64,000 nucleotides of DNA, from contig OZ020493.1 of NCBI GenBank assembly GCA_963971405.1, positions 992,001-1,056,000 on the forward strand, written 5' to 3'. The position numbers and the translations under genes are program-made. Below are positions 54,166 to 64,000 of this stretch, one piece after another. This DNA comes from Psococerastis gibbosa. Lineage: Eukaryota > Arthropoda > Insecta > Psocodea > Psocidae. The number at the start of each line of letters is the position of its first letter. The stretch's first letter is position 1. The notes under the pieces were generated by a model. That model worked only from the letters and a program-made list of their open reading frames with translations, ran no database searches and was not told the origin of the DNA.

Positions 54166-54504
54166 CACACGATGAAAACGGAGGTGCTAGGACACGCGCA
54201 ATTAGACTGCAGGGTACAGTCTAAGCGCGTTATCATGTCCCACCATGTTCCCCTGCCGACGCTGTGGACACTACCATGTTTGCCGCAGTTGAAACACGCT
54301 CTGCCCTCGTGGTTTCAACTTGGTTAGCCCCTAAGGGTTATGAAATTGGAAAGATTGTAGTGTCAGCCGCATGGAGAAGCGGGTTCGGTTTCCGTTCACA
54401 CCCCATTTCTTCCTCTTTTATATTTTCTGATGGGCCTGGTTCTGTAGTTTACCTTCTATAAAGTCAATTCATCTTTCCTATAATGTTAAGGTATATTCTT
54501 TCAG

Positions 54505-54558
54505 TTAATGGATGACGCGAAAAACGACGACAAACCATGCAAAGGTGCCTCGACCCAG
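54505..54558 (+). CDS. Candidate following exon of the THAP gene
   Basis: 54 bp bounded by ATTCTTTCAG and GTGAGCG, 18 open codons (LMDDAKNDDKPCKGASTQ) that join in phase 0 to the THAP exon. No domain. Supported by splice sites and phase only. Confidence 0.4.
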
Positions 54559-56263
54559 GTGAGCGTGTTGAAAGAGACGTCGTCTTTAAAAGAAAGCGGA
54601 AGTTCAACTGCTGCAGGTCAAGTTGGAGGCGTATGCTGAACCAGGGATTATGTTACCTTTTTTACTTATTTTTCTGAGAATAACATTCTCGTCCCTATTT
54701 ACAAAATCGTGGTAGCCTATTGAGATCGATTCTATGAGAATTCGTTCCCAAATATTGTATGACATGGGCAGAAAGAAAATGGGAGGCTATGTTGATTTGG
54801 GAAATTTCGCTACTTCAGAAATTGGTAAACCCGCAAAAGGGGCCCTTTTTTTGCAAGTTGCCTCTCTGTCAAGGTCTTTTAAATGCCCGTAAGCGTATTT
54901 TCTTATTTAAAAATTAGACGCCTCTATTCTCAGTAGAATATTGATGACAGCTTCATCGTATTGGAATAAAAGTCCGCTCATGTGATGGTGTTCACGTAAA
55001 TATAGCAGCATTGCTAGTTTTAGGTTGTGACCTTGTCGCAGGCGAGCATACATTTCCACACCCAGCAGACAGGTATCCTATATTTGTTTAAGTTGACTCG
55101 AAACTCATATGCTGAAACTGGACGCTAACTAACACATTCAGCGCGGAATTATGAACACCCCTACTGCATTCATTGCTGGTTTATTATTGATGCATGGAAA
55201 AATATATATTATAAAAAATTCAATTTCATAAGTTAATTTGTTGTAAATTATGCCCCATATTTTCGTATTCAGCGTTAAGGACATTAGGTACGTACGGTAG
55301 GCTCCAAATGGTACTTAGGTGTACGTAGGTGCAGAACTGGATAATTAGGCCAAACTACTTCAGCAAATAACTAGCAATATTGCTAGTGATTATTAAGTTA
55401 CCTGTCTGATAAGCATCTTAAATTCATAGTTATCTTCAGTCATAGTAAAATAGGTAGGTACCTTATAATCTTATGGCAAAATAGCATAATCATTATTATT
55501 GTCGTCAGCGGAATAGGCTAGCAGCAACTACCATTTAGGTAGCTACAATTACTATAAGACCCCACGTATGGTGTCGATCGAGTAACGGACGGACGGCAAT
55601 GGAACAAAATTAATCTGATGTTAAGGTAGAGTAGATACTATTCGGTGTTGTAAGGTGTGAACAAGTCCTTTGCATAATTTTTTACCGACTTTCTTGCCTA
55701 CGATGTTTTAATGTGCCCTTGCTTTTATTTCTGCTTACACCTGTAGGCCAGTTCTATTATGGAACCCAAACTAAGCCAAGAAAAAGCAATTATAAATCAA
55801 AACTCAGCGTTTATCTAGGGGTAGTATCAATATTAAAGAATTTTTCCTATTGCCATTTCAAGCAAAATACTAGTCTTAGAAGATTTATATTTTATGCACG
55901 ACAAACAAAATTAGTAATATTTTTGATAGCTTGCACCAAATAAGCGTCAAACTAATTATTTTCAATGTAATATCGCCAAAAAAGTATAGGACCACACATA
56001 ATAAATTTGAATTTAGGCCACCAATGCAATGGCGGACTGAATTCGCCCCATTTTCATGAAAATGGCGGAATTGTCATCCCCATGTATAGAGCAATGTCCC
56101 CTGGATGTCTACGAAGTTTTCGTCTGCCTTTCATCGTGTCAACAGAAGTTTGTCGTGGCAGCAAAAATAATAACAACAATCACACACCTTTACTGCAGTG
56201 TACTGTGTAGATCTTAATTTTTATTTTTTTAGACTTTTAGGTATTCTTTAGTTTTAATTCGCA
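54559..56263. other. Non-coding stretch
   Basis: AT-rich with many TAGGTA/TAGCC patches. Reading frames lack domains. Confidence 0.45.
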
Positions 56264-57500
56264 ATGTCACTAATTGATCTTTCATTTTCGGAGTCCAACT
56301 TAAATATGTCGTTGTCAAATGACACTAATATCGAGAAAAAAGTCTTTGAAATCTACAATTATTTGGATGGAATCAGAGACAATTTAGAATTAGGCATTTA
56401 AACAAGTTGGTGAGCTTATTTAAGGAAACCTTTGAACTAGCTGACAGTATTGCACAGAACAGGGATAGTATTGCTAATGAGTTAATTGAGAAAAACCAGG
56501 TGTACAATGATTTAGACGTTGCGTATTTACATTCTATTAAAACTATTCATGAGCTCAGACAGGAAATTAGTGATTATGGCAAGCGGCAAATTTGGATACT
56601 GTAGACCCTTTTTTAAGCTTTTTATCGTTGGTGGCGTTAATTTACTCAGATATGTGAATGAACATATGTTACAAAACCCGTCAGAGGATGTATTTGACTT
56701 AATCTCATTCGCTAAGACTTACAATGTTTTGCAATATAATGCAACCATGAACATCATGGGCAGGCTACTGGATCTTGTCCTTTGTAATGCACCTGTTCGA
56801 GTATGTCAATATGACTGCCCATTAGTCAAAGAAGACAACCTCCACCCAGCATTATTATGTAATTTGTCTTTAAGGAAAATGAAAATATCCTCCAACAACA
56901 AATTGAACCTAATATTCAATAAAAAATATAATTTTCATAAGGCTGACCTACCTCGCCTATATCATGTTCTTGCTAATACTGATTTTCAAATTTATTCAAT
57001 TCAAAATGTTGATAGCGCATGTGAAATGTTTTACTGTACTATTTACTCAGCGCTTGACGATTGCGTACCTGCAAAGAGTGTCTCATTGAATCCGAAATAC
57101 CCACCTTATTTTACAAAACGTATCATCTCCCAAATTAAGAAAATGAATAGACTATTCAGAAAGCTTCAAAATGGTAATAGAAACCCCGAAACTGTGAGGA
57201 AGTACAAACTTTATAAGCGATCAACTAAAAATTATATCAAAGAGGCCTTTAATAGTCACGCCAAAACTTGCGAGAGCGCTATCACTAATTTTCCCAAAAA
57301 AAATCTGGCGTTTCACTGCATCTAACTTAGACAAACAGCGCTCAACTCCGCACTCTTTACATTTCAATAATGAACTTGCTGCAAACTCTCAAGCTATAAC
57401 AGATAAATTTGCCTTGTTATTCAATAGCATTTACGAAAGGAGCGACGATTTCTTCCATTTAGCTGATGCTGAAACTGACGACACATCTAAAAGTCGATAA
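56264..57500 (+). pseudogene. Non-LTR retrotransposon fragment: ORF1-like start fused to endonuclease end
   Basis: A short frame from the ATG at 56264 (MSLIDLSFSESNLNMSLSND, 45 codons to TAA) and the shifted frame 56407-56604 (LADSIAQNRDSIANELIEKN, coiled-coil-like) resemble the N-terminal part of LINE ORF1 proteins. The 56519-57325 frame gives NVLQYNATMNIMGRLLDLVL and then CPLVKEDNLHPALL, the last blocks of the AP-type endonuclease of Jockey/CR1-group LINEs, followed by a basic linker (KYKLYKRSTKNYIKEAFN). A further shifted frame reaches about 57500, and then sequence identity is lost before the RT. The endonuclease body between ORF1 and this part is deleted. Dead fragment. Confidence 0.7.
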
Positions 57501-58305
57501 TCTTGCTTATTTTCTATATATTCTATTCCATATGTTTGGTATTTTTGTGTGCTTGGGCGGTTATGAGTATATGAACACTAATAATGAGGCAGCCATGAGC
57601 TAGCATAACATTGTCAGTTCAGGCGCTATAGGCATAGTTGAGTATGCGAAATATGAGGACCGCATTCTGTAAATTGTTTTCAACTCAGAAAAGCTTGCTG
57701 AATATGATTCTCAATGTTGCCAGGGGGTTGGTTGGTCCAATTTTTTTTTCGCCCCAAGTAAAAGGACTAATAAATATTTTGGACCCATTTTGATGACCGT
57801 TTTTTTTATATTAATTGTAAGAGTGGGCAGAAAGGCCTATAATTCACCCACATGGAAAATTAAGACAACTCTCTTTCTTTCTTTCAAGTGTCAAGTGCCA
57901 GTGAGAGACTAGATAAACTTGCCACGTAAAACAATTCAAATAGTTACTATAGCATGAAACCGCTCGCTCGGGACCGGTACCGGGATCGGTACCACCCCAG
58001 TACCGGTCCCGGGCGAACACTAATAAGGACTAATGCTTGTTTAAGTAATATTTTGGTCAATCAAATCTTGAATCTGTCTTTTCACTTCCCTTTTATGGTA
58101 ATGTGGTGTGTGGTATGGCCTACAGAAAATAGGCGCAGCTCCTTCTTTTAAGTACAACTTAGGTTTTCAGAGATTAGGGGTGGTCAATATATCCCCTTCT
58201 GAATGGAATATATCGGCGTATTTTTGACACAGCTGTGTTATTTGTTTCTTAGAATCGCCTGATAAGTGACCAAGCTGTAATTCTGTAATTCTGCATCATG
58301 TCTGT
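57501..58305. other. Non-coding stretch
   Basis: Contains a GC-rich imperfect inverted repeat at 57970-58010 (GGGACCGGTAC with GTACCGGTCCC), of the kind found near the ends of some hAT elements. Nothing else assigned. Confidence 0.45.
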
Positions 58306-59250
58306 TTATGCGACTTGTATGAGTCTGATGCCGTGCTTTTGTGCCCCCACATGACATGATTGTGTCAACATAGAATTGATTGATGGAACTTTTAACTGCG
58401 AGGCACGAAACGTTTGATTGGCATTTGTTGTGTTTGCCACATAACAGTACGTGAAGCCGTTGTTGGGCGTTGTTATACAATCAAACGTGAAAACGCCAGG
58501 TTTCACTTCCCCAGTAGACACGTAAATACACTCTCTACAAGGTTTGGGATAACGCACTTTGCAGTGCTTAGGACAATTCGGCTCTACTGTGTATGTTTCT
58601 GCAATAACATCGTTCACTAACGGTACCCAAACATCACGGTTTCGCGATTTCAGCGTCATCCTGTTATCACAAAATGAAATGCTAGTCCGATATTTTCTTA
58701 AGAAATCATTACCTACTATACCATCAACACCTATTTTACAGTGGGAGGGTAAAACCTAATATTTATGCGAAATAGGAGGGCAATACATATTTATATACAA
58801 GGGAAAAACGACAGAGCATAGAACCTTAATAGCACCTCCAATGCCTTTTATTGTAAACGTCTCTTCAGCATTAATTTTATATGACTGTGGCAGCCTATCT
58901 TCTGACCAAGTCGAAATGGTGGCTCCTGTGTCTATCATGGGGAGGTAATTAGTATACTGTTCATCCCATACATTTATAAAGACGGGAGATTTTAAGGCAA
59001 CTGCGTCCGATAAATATATGTGTTTTACCCGATCTAATAATATTTTGGAGTTTTCTATGTCTTCTTCCAATGAAAAGTCTTGAAACTTTGTCTGTTGCTT
59101 ATAATCAGCCTCTGGCTTGGCCCAAATTTCCCTTCGGTTAATAAGAGCTATTGCCAGGAAACCCACGGCTTCCACGGGAACCACCGCTACCTCGAGATTG
59201 GTGATGGGTTTGTGTCTGGTGGGACATTTTGTCGGAATAGCCGTGGTCAT
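58306..59250 (-). pseudogene. LTR-retrotransposon Pol fragment with retropepsin
   Basis: Minus strand. The frame 58756-59250 carries PMIDTGATISTW, the catalytic Asp-Thr-Gly of a retroviral-type aspartic protease, and the flap-like FTIKGIGGA. After a frame change near 58755, the continuation has GVDGIVGNDFL, the closing motif of the protease, then an acidic, Cys-rich part to 58306 where the frame ends. No reverse transcriptase follows within the window, so this is an isolated fragment, more like Gypsy-type than BEL/Pao. Upstream of 59250, other frames are Gly/Arg-rich as in Gag tails. Confidence 0.6.
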
Positions 59251-60307
59251 TACTATTTTATCTAGATCAGTCAGCCCGATATGCAGATATGCAGACTAAT
59301 TCCCGCGAGGGATATTCTGGCCGAAGGTAATTCCCACAAAATTCAGCAAAACAGCCTCAAAATCAGTACATAACATCTACACAGATGCCTAGCCGTGAAT
59401 TGTTATATAAAAAACGTGAAACCAAAAGACTGTGAGGGTGTTCTAAGAAGAGCCTAAGCCCAAAAATCACCAAATCTCTATTGACCCACATAACAAATGA
59501 TTTATTAATGTCAAAAAAGTGCAGCCTGCCGTATTAAGCACATCATTACTACTGCTACCACTACGCTATAGAAGCGTAGTACCCGCGTCAAGTAATTACA
59601 ATACCGAAATACAAAAATGGCATTTATTTACAAAGACAGATATTTCAGATATTAAGGTTTTTCCACTACTTACTTCTTAGCTCTTAGCATCTTGTTGCCG
59701 CCATCGCGCACCCTTCACTTTCTTGGGCACTCGTGAAGCAAACCGTTTTCCTATCTGGGTGGATGATATTTTCCTCAAATTTTGTTTTTAATTTAAAACA
59801 ACACGTTGGAAAAAATTTGAGGAAGTGACTGTGCAGTGATGAGCATCGCCGCCATGACATGTAAACAACTTTCCACATGGACGGGGCGTCGGGGCTCTGT
59901 CTTTATCAATTTTATACACAAATATGGCGTCAGCCCTGTGTCACGTACCTGTTCCGTATTTCACCTGTATTATTTCAAATAATTGCAGTTTCACCTATTA
60001 CTGGCGCTTTGCTGTCAATTTAATTGTTGATCTTTTGACTAGTGAGCATTTAATTACAAAAGTTGGACGTTTTTCTTCCCTGTGGGACACGTAAAAATGA
60101 TCTAAAAGTATGTTTTTAAGTGCTCCATGCGCGAATTTTAGACATAATGTAATAGTCATTTTTGCGTGTGTCCATAGTGTAAGTATATCAACGTGTGTAT
60201 AAGTCCCTCCTATCGGTTATTACTATGCCCCTGTGGTTTAAAACGTGTATTAGGAACTCCATGCAAAGACATATCTCGGGCAGTCACGTGACCCCCTCCG
60301 GTTTGGC
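59251..60307. other. Non-coding stretch
   Basis: Beyond Gag-like Gly/Arg-rich remnants near 59260-59300, nothing was recognised. Confidence 0.45.
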
Positions 60308-60430
60308 CTTAAACCACTTACACAGGTTCTCGTCTGGCTCACATCAGCAACGCAACAACGGATAGTTTCCAGGAGGGAGCAAGTTACCATAAACCATACT
60401 AAGAATTTTACATTTACAATATTGAAATTT
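60308..60430 (+). pseudogene. 3' flank of a lost chromodomain unit
   Basis: From AACCACTTACACAGG onward, including TAGTTTCCAGGAGGGAGCAA, it matches the conserved downstream part of the 33-kb units. The exon that should precede it is missing, so the 60-kb array once had a further unit on its left. Confidence 0.7.
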
Positions 60431-60609
60431 TTGAAGGAAAAAAAAGGTGTAAAATATTGGTGTTTTCCGCAATTTTATTTAGCTTATTAAGGGTAAGAAA
60501 AAACAAACAAAGTAATGTTTTCTTTTGAAAGCAACAAAAAAACTTTTCAGTGTAATTTAGTTTAAATTTTATAAGCATTAATAATCATTTGTTATTTTAT
60601 TTTTATCAG

Positions 60610-60909
60610 GGGAATGACAGCAATAAGAATTGTCAAGCCCAAACATACAAGTACCTAAAAAAAACAGCCGAGGAGAGCGATGGAGTTGAGGAGAACTCGT
60701 TTCAGGAGAGCGAAGTGGATGAGGGGGGTTATGTGAAGGGTAGCTACGAAGTTGAACTGATTGTCAATGCTCGACCCTTGAAAAATGGAGGACGGGAATT
60801 TCTTGTGCGTTGGAAGGGTTTCACCGAAGCGGAGGACAGTTGGGAGCCCGAATGCAATCTCAATTGTCCTGAATTATTGACCGAATATGAGGAAAATTTG
60901 AAGAAAGAG
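60610..60909 (+). CDS. Chromodomain exon (100 codons, phase 0-0)
   Basis: Bounded by TTTTTATCAG and GTAAGTCTTA. The leader is shorter than in the 33-kb exons (GNDSNKNCQAQ, then KKTAEESDG). The chromodomain SYEVELIVNARPLKNGG, REFLVRWKGFTEAEDSW and EPECNLNC is intact with the aromatic cage. 300 bp, phase 0 at both ends. It pairs with the exon at 61303 at the same spacing (about 0.7 kb) as the 33-kb pair. Confidence 0.75.
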
Positions 60910-61302
60910 GTAAGTCTTAAAGTACGACATGGTTCACCAATCATGAGCGGGAAAAGTCGTTATTCTGTTATTTTCTGATCCTCAAACTCCAATCTGCAAC
61001 AATGGAAAACTATTTAACCACCTACACTGGTTCTCGTCTGGCTCACATCAGTGACGCACCAACGCATAGTTTCCAGGAAGGAGAAAATTACAATAAACTA
61101 TACTGAAGAATTTTACAAAATTGAAAGTTTAGGATAAACATGAATAAATTATTGGTGTTTTCAGCATTTTATTTAGCTTATTAAGGGTAAGAAAAAACAA
61201 GCAAAAATTTGTGTTCTTTTGAAAGCAACGAAAAAACTTTTCAGTGTAGTTTAGTTTAATTTTTATAAGCATTAATGACCAGTAATTGTTTATTTTTATC
61301 AG

Positions 61303-61674
61303 GGGAAAGACAGCAATAAGAATTGTCAAGCACAAACAGACGAGTTCCTAAAAAAGACGAAAACAGCCGAGGAGGCCGAAGCGCCAGAGAAGAGTTTTCC
61401 TGCCGACGAGAACGAGTCAGCTGAGGAAAACTCGTGTGAGGAAGACTCGTCAGATGAGAACTCGTCTGAGGAGAGCGAAGAGGACGAGGGGGGCGAAGCG
61501 AAGGGTAACTACGAAGTTGAACTGATTGTCGATGCTCGACCCTTAACAAATGGCGGACGAGAATTTCTTGTGCGCTGGAAGGGATTCACCGAAGCGGAGG
61601 ACAGTTGGGAGCCCGAATGCAATCTCAATTGTCCTGAATTATTGACCGAATATGAGGAAAATTTGAAGAAAGAG
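61303..61674 (+). CDS. Chromodomain exon (124 codons, phase 0-0)
   Basis: Bounded by TATTTTTATCAG and GTAAGTCTTG. The longest of the short-type exons: an extended Glu/Ser-rich leader with repeated SSDEN/SEE blocks, then NYEVELIVDARPLTNGG, REFLVRWKGF and WEPECNLNC. 372 bp, phase 0-0. The differing leader lengths among otherwise similar exons (100, 115, 115 and 124 codons, all in frame) suggest selection for keeping the frame open. Confidence 0.75.
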
Positions 61675-61727
61675 GTAAGTCTTGTGGTACCGCATGGTTC
61701 ACCAATCATGAACGGAAAAGTCTTTTC

Positions 61728-61840
61728 GTAAAGCCAGAATTCGTAGACACATTTAATGAAAAATTAGTGCAATAGGTAAGTCTTGTGTTACCTGGTTCAC
61801 CAATGATGATCGGGAAAAGTGGTAATTTTGCTAATTTCTG
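61728..61840 (+). pseudogene. 3' fragment of a long-type chromodomain exon
   Basis: GAATTCGTAGACACATTTAATG and the following donor region match the end of the 26067-26579 exon, but the codon before the donor is TAG, and the core is absent. The unit is cut off on the right by the LINE at 61841. Confidence 0.7.
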
Positions 61841-64000
61841 AATGAATGAATGTATTAAATATTTAGAACAATTTAAATACAATAATTGTAAAGCCCCACA
61901 TGGAGACCTATAACAATTTACCCTACTCTAAAACTAAAGAAAACGAAAAAAAATCAATTAGACTTAATTTAACTTATTAAACTACACTTACATATTAATA
62001 ACAGATCTCTCGTAAACACATAACAGTCTAGTCCACTATTTCAAATAAAGATTCCACCTCTTCCCGTCTCATCAGCCATTCCCGGACGAATTTGGAAAAT
62101 TTATTTATTGACAGCGACCCAGGACAAATATTAAGTAAGTTAAATAATTTTGGTGCTATATATTGGTAGGATTTGGTAAAATTTGCTATGTATGCCCTTG
62201 GTACTACAAGGTGCTCAATTCTTCTAGTATTTGCTGGTCTCGGTCTCTGTACCATGTCCCCACTGATAGAGTAAAAAATTCGCAATGTCTTGTAAAAGAA
62301 CAAGTGCCGCAGCGGGAATAAACCGAGAGACGCAAAGAGAGGGAATGATGGCCAAGTTCTAGGTTTTTTGACTATTGTTCTAATAAGGTATTTTTGGGTA
62401 ACTACAAGTGAATTTAAATTTGTAACAAAGGTCCCACCCCACACTTGGATACCATACGCTAACCGAGATTCACAAAGTGAGTGGTATAGTTGGATTAAAA
62501 TTTTTTGAGGGCAGACCGTGCGGAGGTAAAAAAGTTGTCTTAAAAAATTTCGACATTTTCCGTTTATCGATTTTAAGTGGCTGCTCCATTTCATATCACT
62601 GTCGAAGTGGACGCCAAGGTATTTCGTCGTTTGTGCTTTAGTGATAGCTGGGCATTGACAATTTGGATTTTGTAAGTCGCAATTATACGCATGGCATCTC
62701 ACTTCGAGGGGCTCATCTATACTTCCTGTTCTTAGATTGTATGGCAGAAAACAGGTTTTACTAACATTAATTGTAAGGCCATGGATTTGGAACCAAGTGT
62801 TAAGTTGTTGTAAATCCTCAGTCATAAACATTTGTATCTCATTCCAGTCTCTTGCAGAGTAGCAGAGTGCCGTGTCATCAGCGAAGCTAGTCAAAGTACC
62901 ATGTAGCCGCAAGTTGCATAGTTGATTAGTGTATCAAATAAATAATAATGGGCCTAAGATTGAGCCTTGTGGTACAGAACATAGTTGTTCCAAAGCGTCA
63001 CTATCTACAAAACCAACTGTTCCACTTTTTGAATTTGCAAACGTACTCTCTGAGTCCTCCCGATCAGATAGCTCTTGAACCACTCCCACGCTATTCCTCT
63101 TACCCCTGCATTCCATAAAATGTCTAGGAGCAAATTGTGTTCGACAGAATCAAAGGCACGGCTTATATCTAAGAACAAGCTGGCTGTTTTACGGCCTTTA
63201 TTTAGAGAATCGTATATGGGTCGGGTAAATTCTATTAACGCTAAATCTGTTCCTTTTCCTGCCCTAAACCCAAATTGATTTGAACTTATCCAATTATGTT
63301 TCGATAAAAAGTTGTTCAAGCGAGCTGCCATAAGTTTTTCTATGACTTTACTTGTTACATTGAGTAGACTTATAGGACGATATGACTTTGCAGAGCGGCG
63401 ATCCCCTTTCTTATGCAATGGTATAACTATTGCTTCTTTCATTTTATTAGGAAATATTCCTTGTGAAAAACTGAGATTTATGATATGTGTAAGATAGGTA
63501 GTAATATGAGCCACAACATTTTTTAAGCAGTCTGTAGATAGGCCATCAGGACCAGGGGAGTTTTTATTTTTTAGTCCAGAAATAACTGTCATTACTTCAT
63601 CGTGGGTTACAGGCGATAAAAAAATAGACTGTTGTGTAGACTTTGAGTCCCACCCTGACATAGTGTGTTGGTTTAACGGTGGTTTTACTAACTGCTCCTT
63701 TAATTGCAATGGTAGATTCGTAAACAGCCAGTTTAACTCATTTGCCACCAGCTTAGGATCAGAGATCGCTACTCCATCATCATTTACAATTTCAATCGGT
63801 TGTTTATCCTTACTGCACACTCCCATTACTTCATTGATTACTTTCCACTGTTTTTTACTATCACCAGACGCTTCCGTAAACTTGTTGCTATAAAATGAAT
63901 TTTTTTCCAGCTGAACTTGTTGCTTTATATATGTCTTTAAGAACTTTATCCTCTCTTTACTCTCATAATTTAGAGGAAATCTCTTTTTAGAGTTTATAAT
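61841..64000 (-). pseudogene. Jockey/CR1-like LINE, reverse transcriptase region, cut by window edge
   Basis: Minus strand; the frame is open to the right edge at 64000, so the 5' part (endonuclease) lies outside. A long RT frame (62993-64000 or so) shows SPGPDGLSTDCLK, RPISLLNVTSKVIEKL, QFGFRAGKGT and FLDISRAFDSVEHN (first catalytic Asp). Near 63030-63100 the frame shifts by one. The next frame has VPQGSILGPLLFI, then TGA at 62934-62936, then TSFADDTALCY (the catalytic FADD box) and a thumb/C-terminal part to 62028. The 3' end at 61841 bears a short (TTCA)n-type tail (GAATGAATGAATG on the plus strand), marking the insertion point in the chromodomain fragment. One shift and one stop, otherwise well preserved. 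Confidence 0.9.

Noticed and set aside
57970..58010. GC-rich hairpin as a terminator or regulatory element
   Set aside because: Rho-independent terminators do not apply in this context; an hAT-type end is possible but no partner end was found.

Overview
The window is eukaryotic nuclear DNA, most likely from an invertebrate (arthropod-like, perhaps aquatic; the sequence alone cannot settle the species). The evidence is AT-rich sequence, spliceosomal introns with GT/AG borders, a 200-N assembly gap, and dense animal-type transposable elements: piggyBac, P-like THAP transposase, BEL/Pao, Jockey/CR1-like LINE, mariner, EnSpm/Tnp2-like, Polinton-like fragments, tRNA-derived SINEs and foldback MITEs. 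No bacterial operon, CRISPR array, rRNA or ordinary housekeeping gene was seen.

Layout. 0-8 kb: no gene, an assembly gap, short tandem repeats, a palindromic repeat carrying tRNA-like cloverleafs, and pieces of dispersed repeats. 8-11 kb (minus strand): a LINE tail remnant and a nearly full-length but frameshifted Tnp2/DUF4218-like transposase. 11.5-14.4 kb: composite dispersed repeats, a SINE inside an inverted repeat, and a broken Polinton-like pair (capsid-like C terminus and adenain-like protease N terminus). 15.5-21 kb: a MITE, fragments of chromodomain units, and a P-element-like THAP transposase with one frameshift and one TGA. 21.1-23.1 kb: the tRNA-like repeat, split by a 1582-bp near-perfect palindrome with TA target duplication. 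23.3-24.4 kb: SGNH-hydrolase exon. 26.0-26.6 kb: long chromodomain exon. 28.4-31.7 kb: a complete-looking DNA element encoding a 784-aa DDE-like protein of a family I cannot name, with iterated subterminal motifs. 32.1-33.9 kb: TTAA MITE and two tandem chromodomain exons. 34.9-39.4 kb: BEL/Pao element bounded by 95-bp direct repeats. 39.9-41 kb: mariner relic and a pipsqueak-HTH ORF. 41.5-45.1 kb: second, badly decayed BEL/Pao element with a SINE in it. 45.4-48.2 kb: an intact piggyBac element (TTAA duplications, inverted repeats, one short intron, open transposase). 48.2-53.5 kb: gene-poor DNA with G-rich MITEs. 53.6-54.6 kb: THAP-domain exons. 56.2-57.5 kb: LINE fragment. 58.3-59.3 kb (minus): retropepsin fragment of an LTR element. 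60.3-61.8 kb: two more chromodomain exons plus unit fragments. 61.8-64 kb (minus): LINE reverse transcriptase running off the window.

What ties the window together: at least five intact chromodomain exons (plus fragments) all lie on the plus strand. Each has an AG acceptor, a GT donor, a length divisible by three and phase 0 at both ends. They recur from 16 to 61 kb, separated by transposons. The SGNH exon at 23.8 kb and a 57-bp exon before it also join in phase 0. This looks like a repeatedly duplicated exon module of one or more host genes, or a module amplified by the surrounding repeats, and is the most unusual gene-level signal here. The 28.4-31.7 kb element is the best candidate for a poorly described mobile element.
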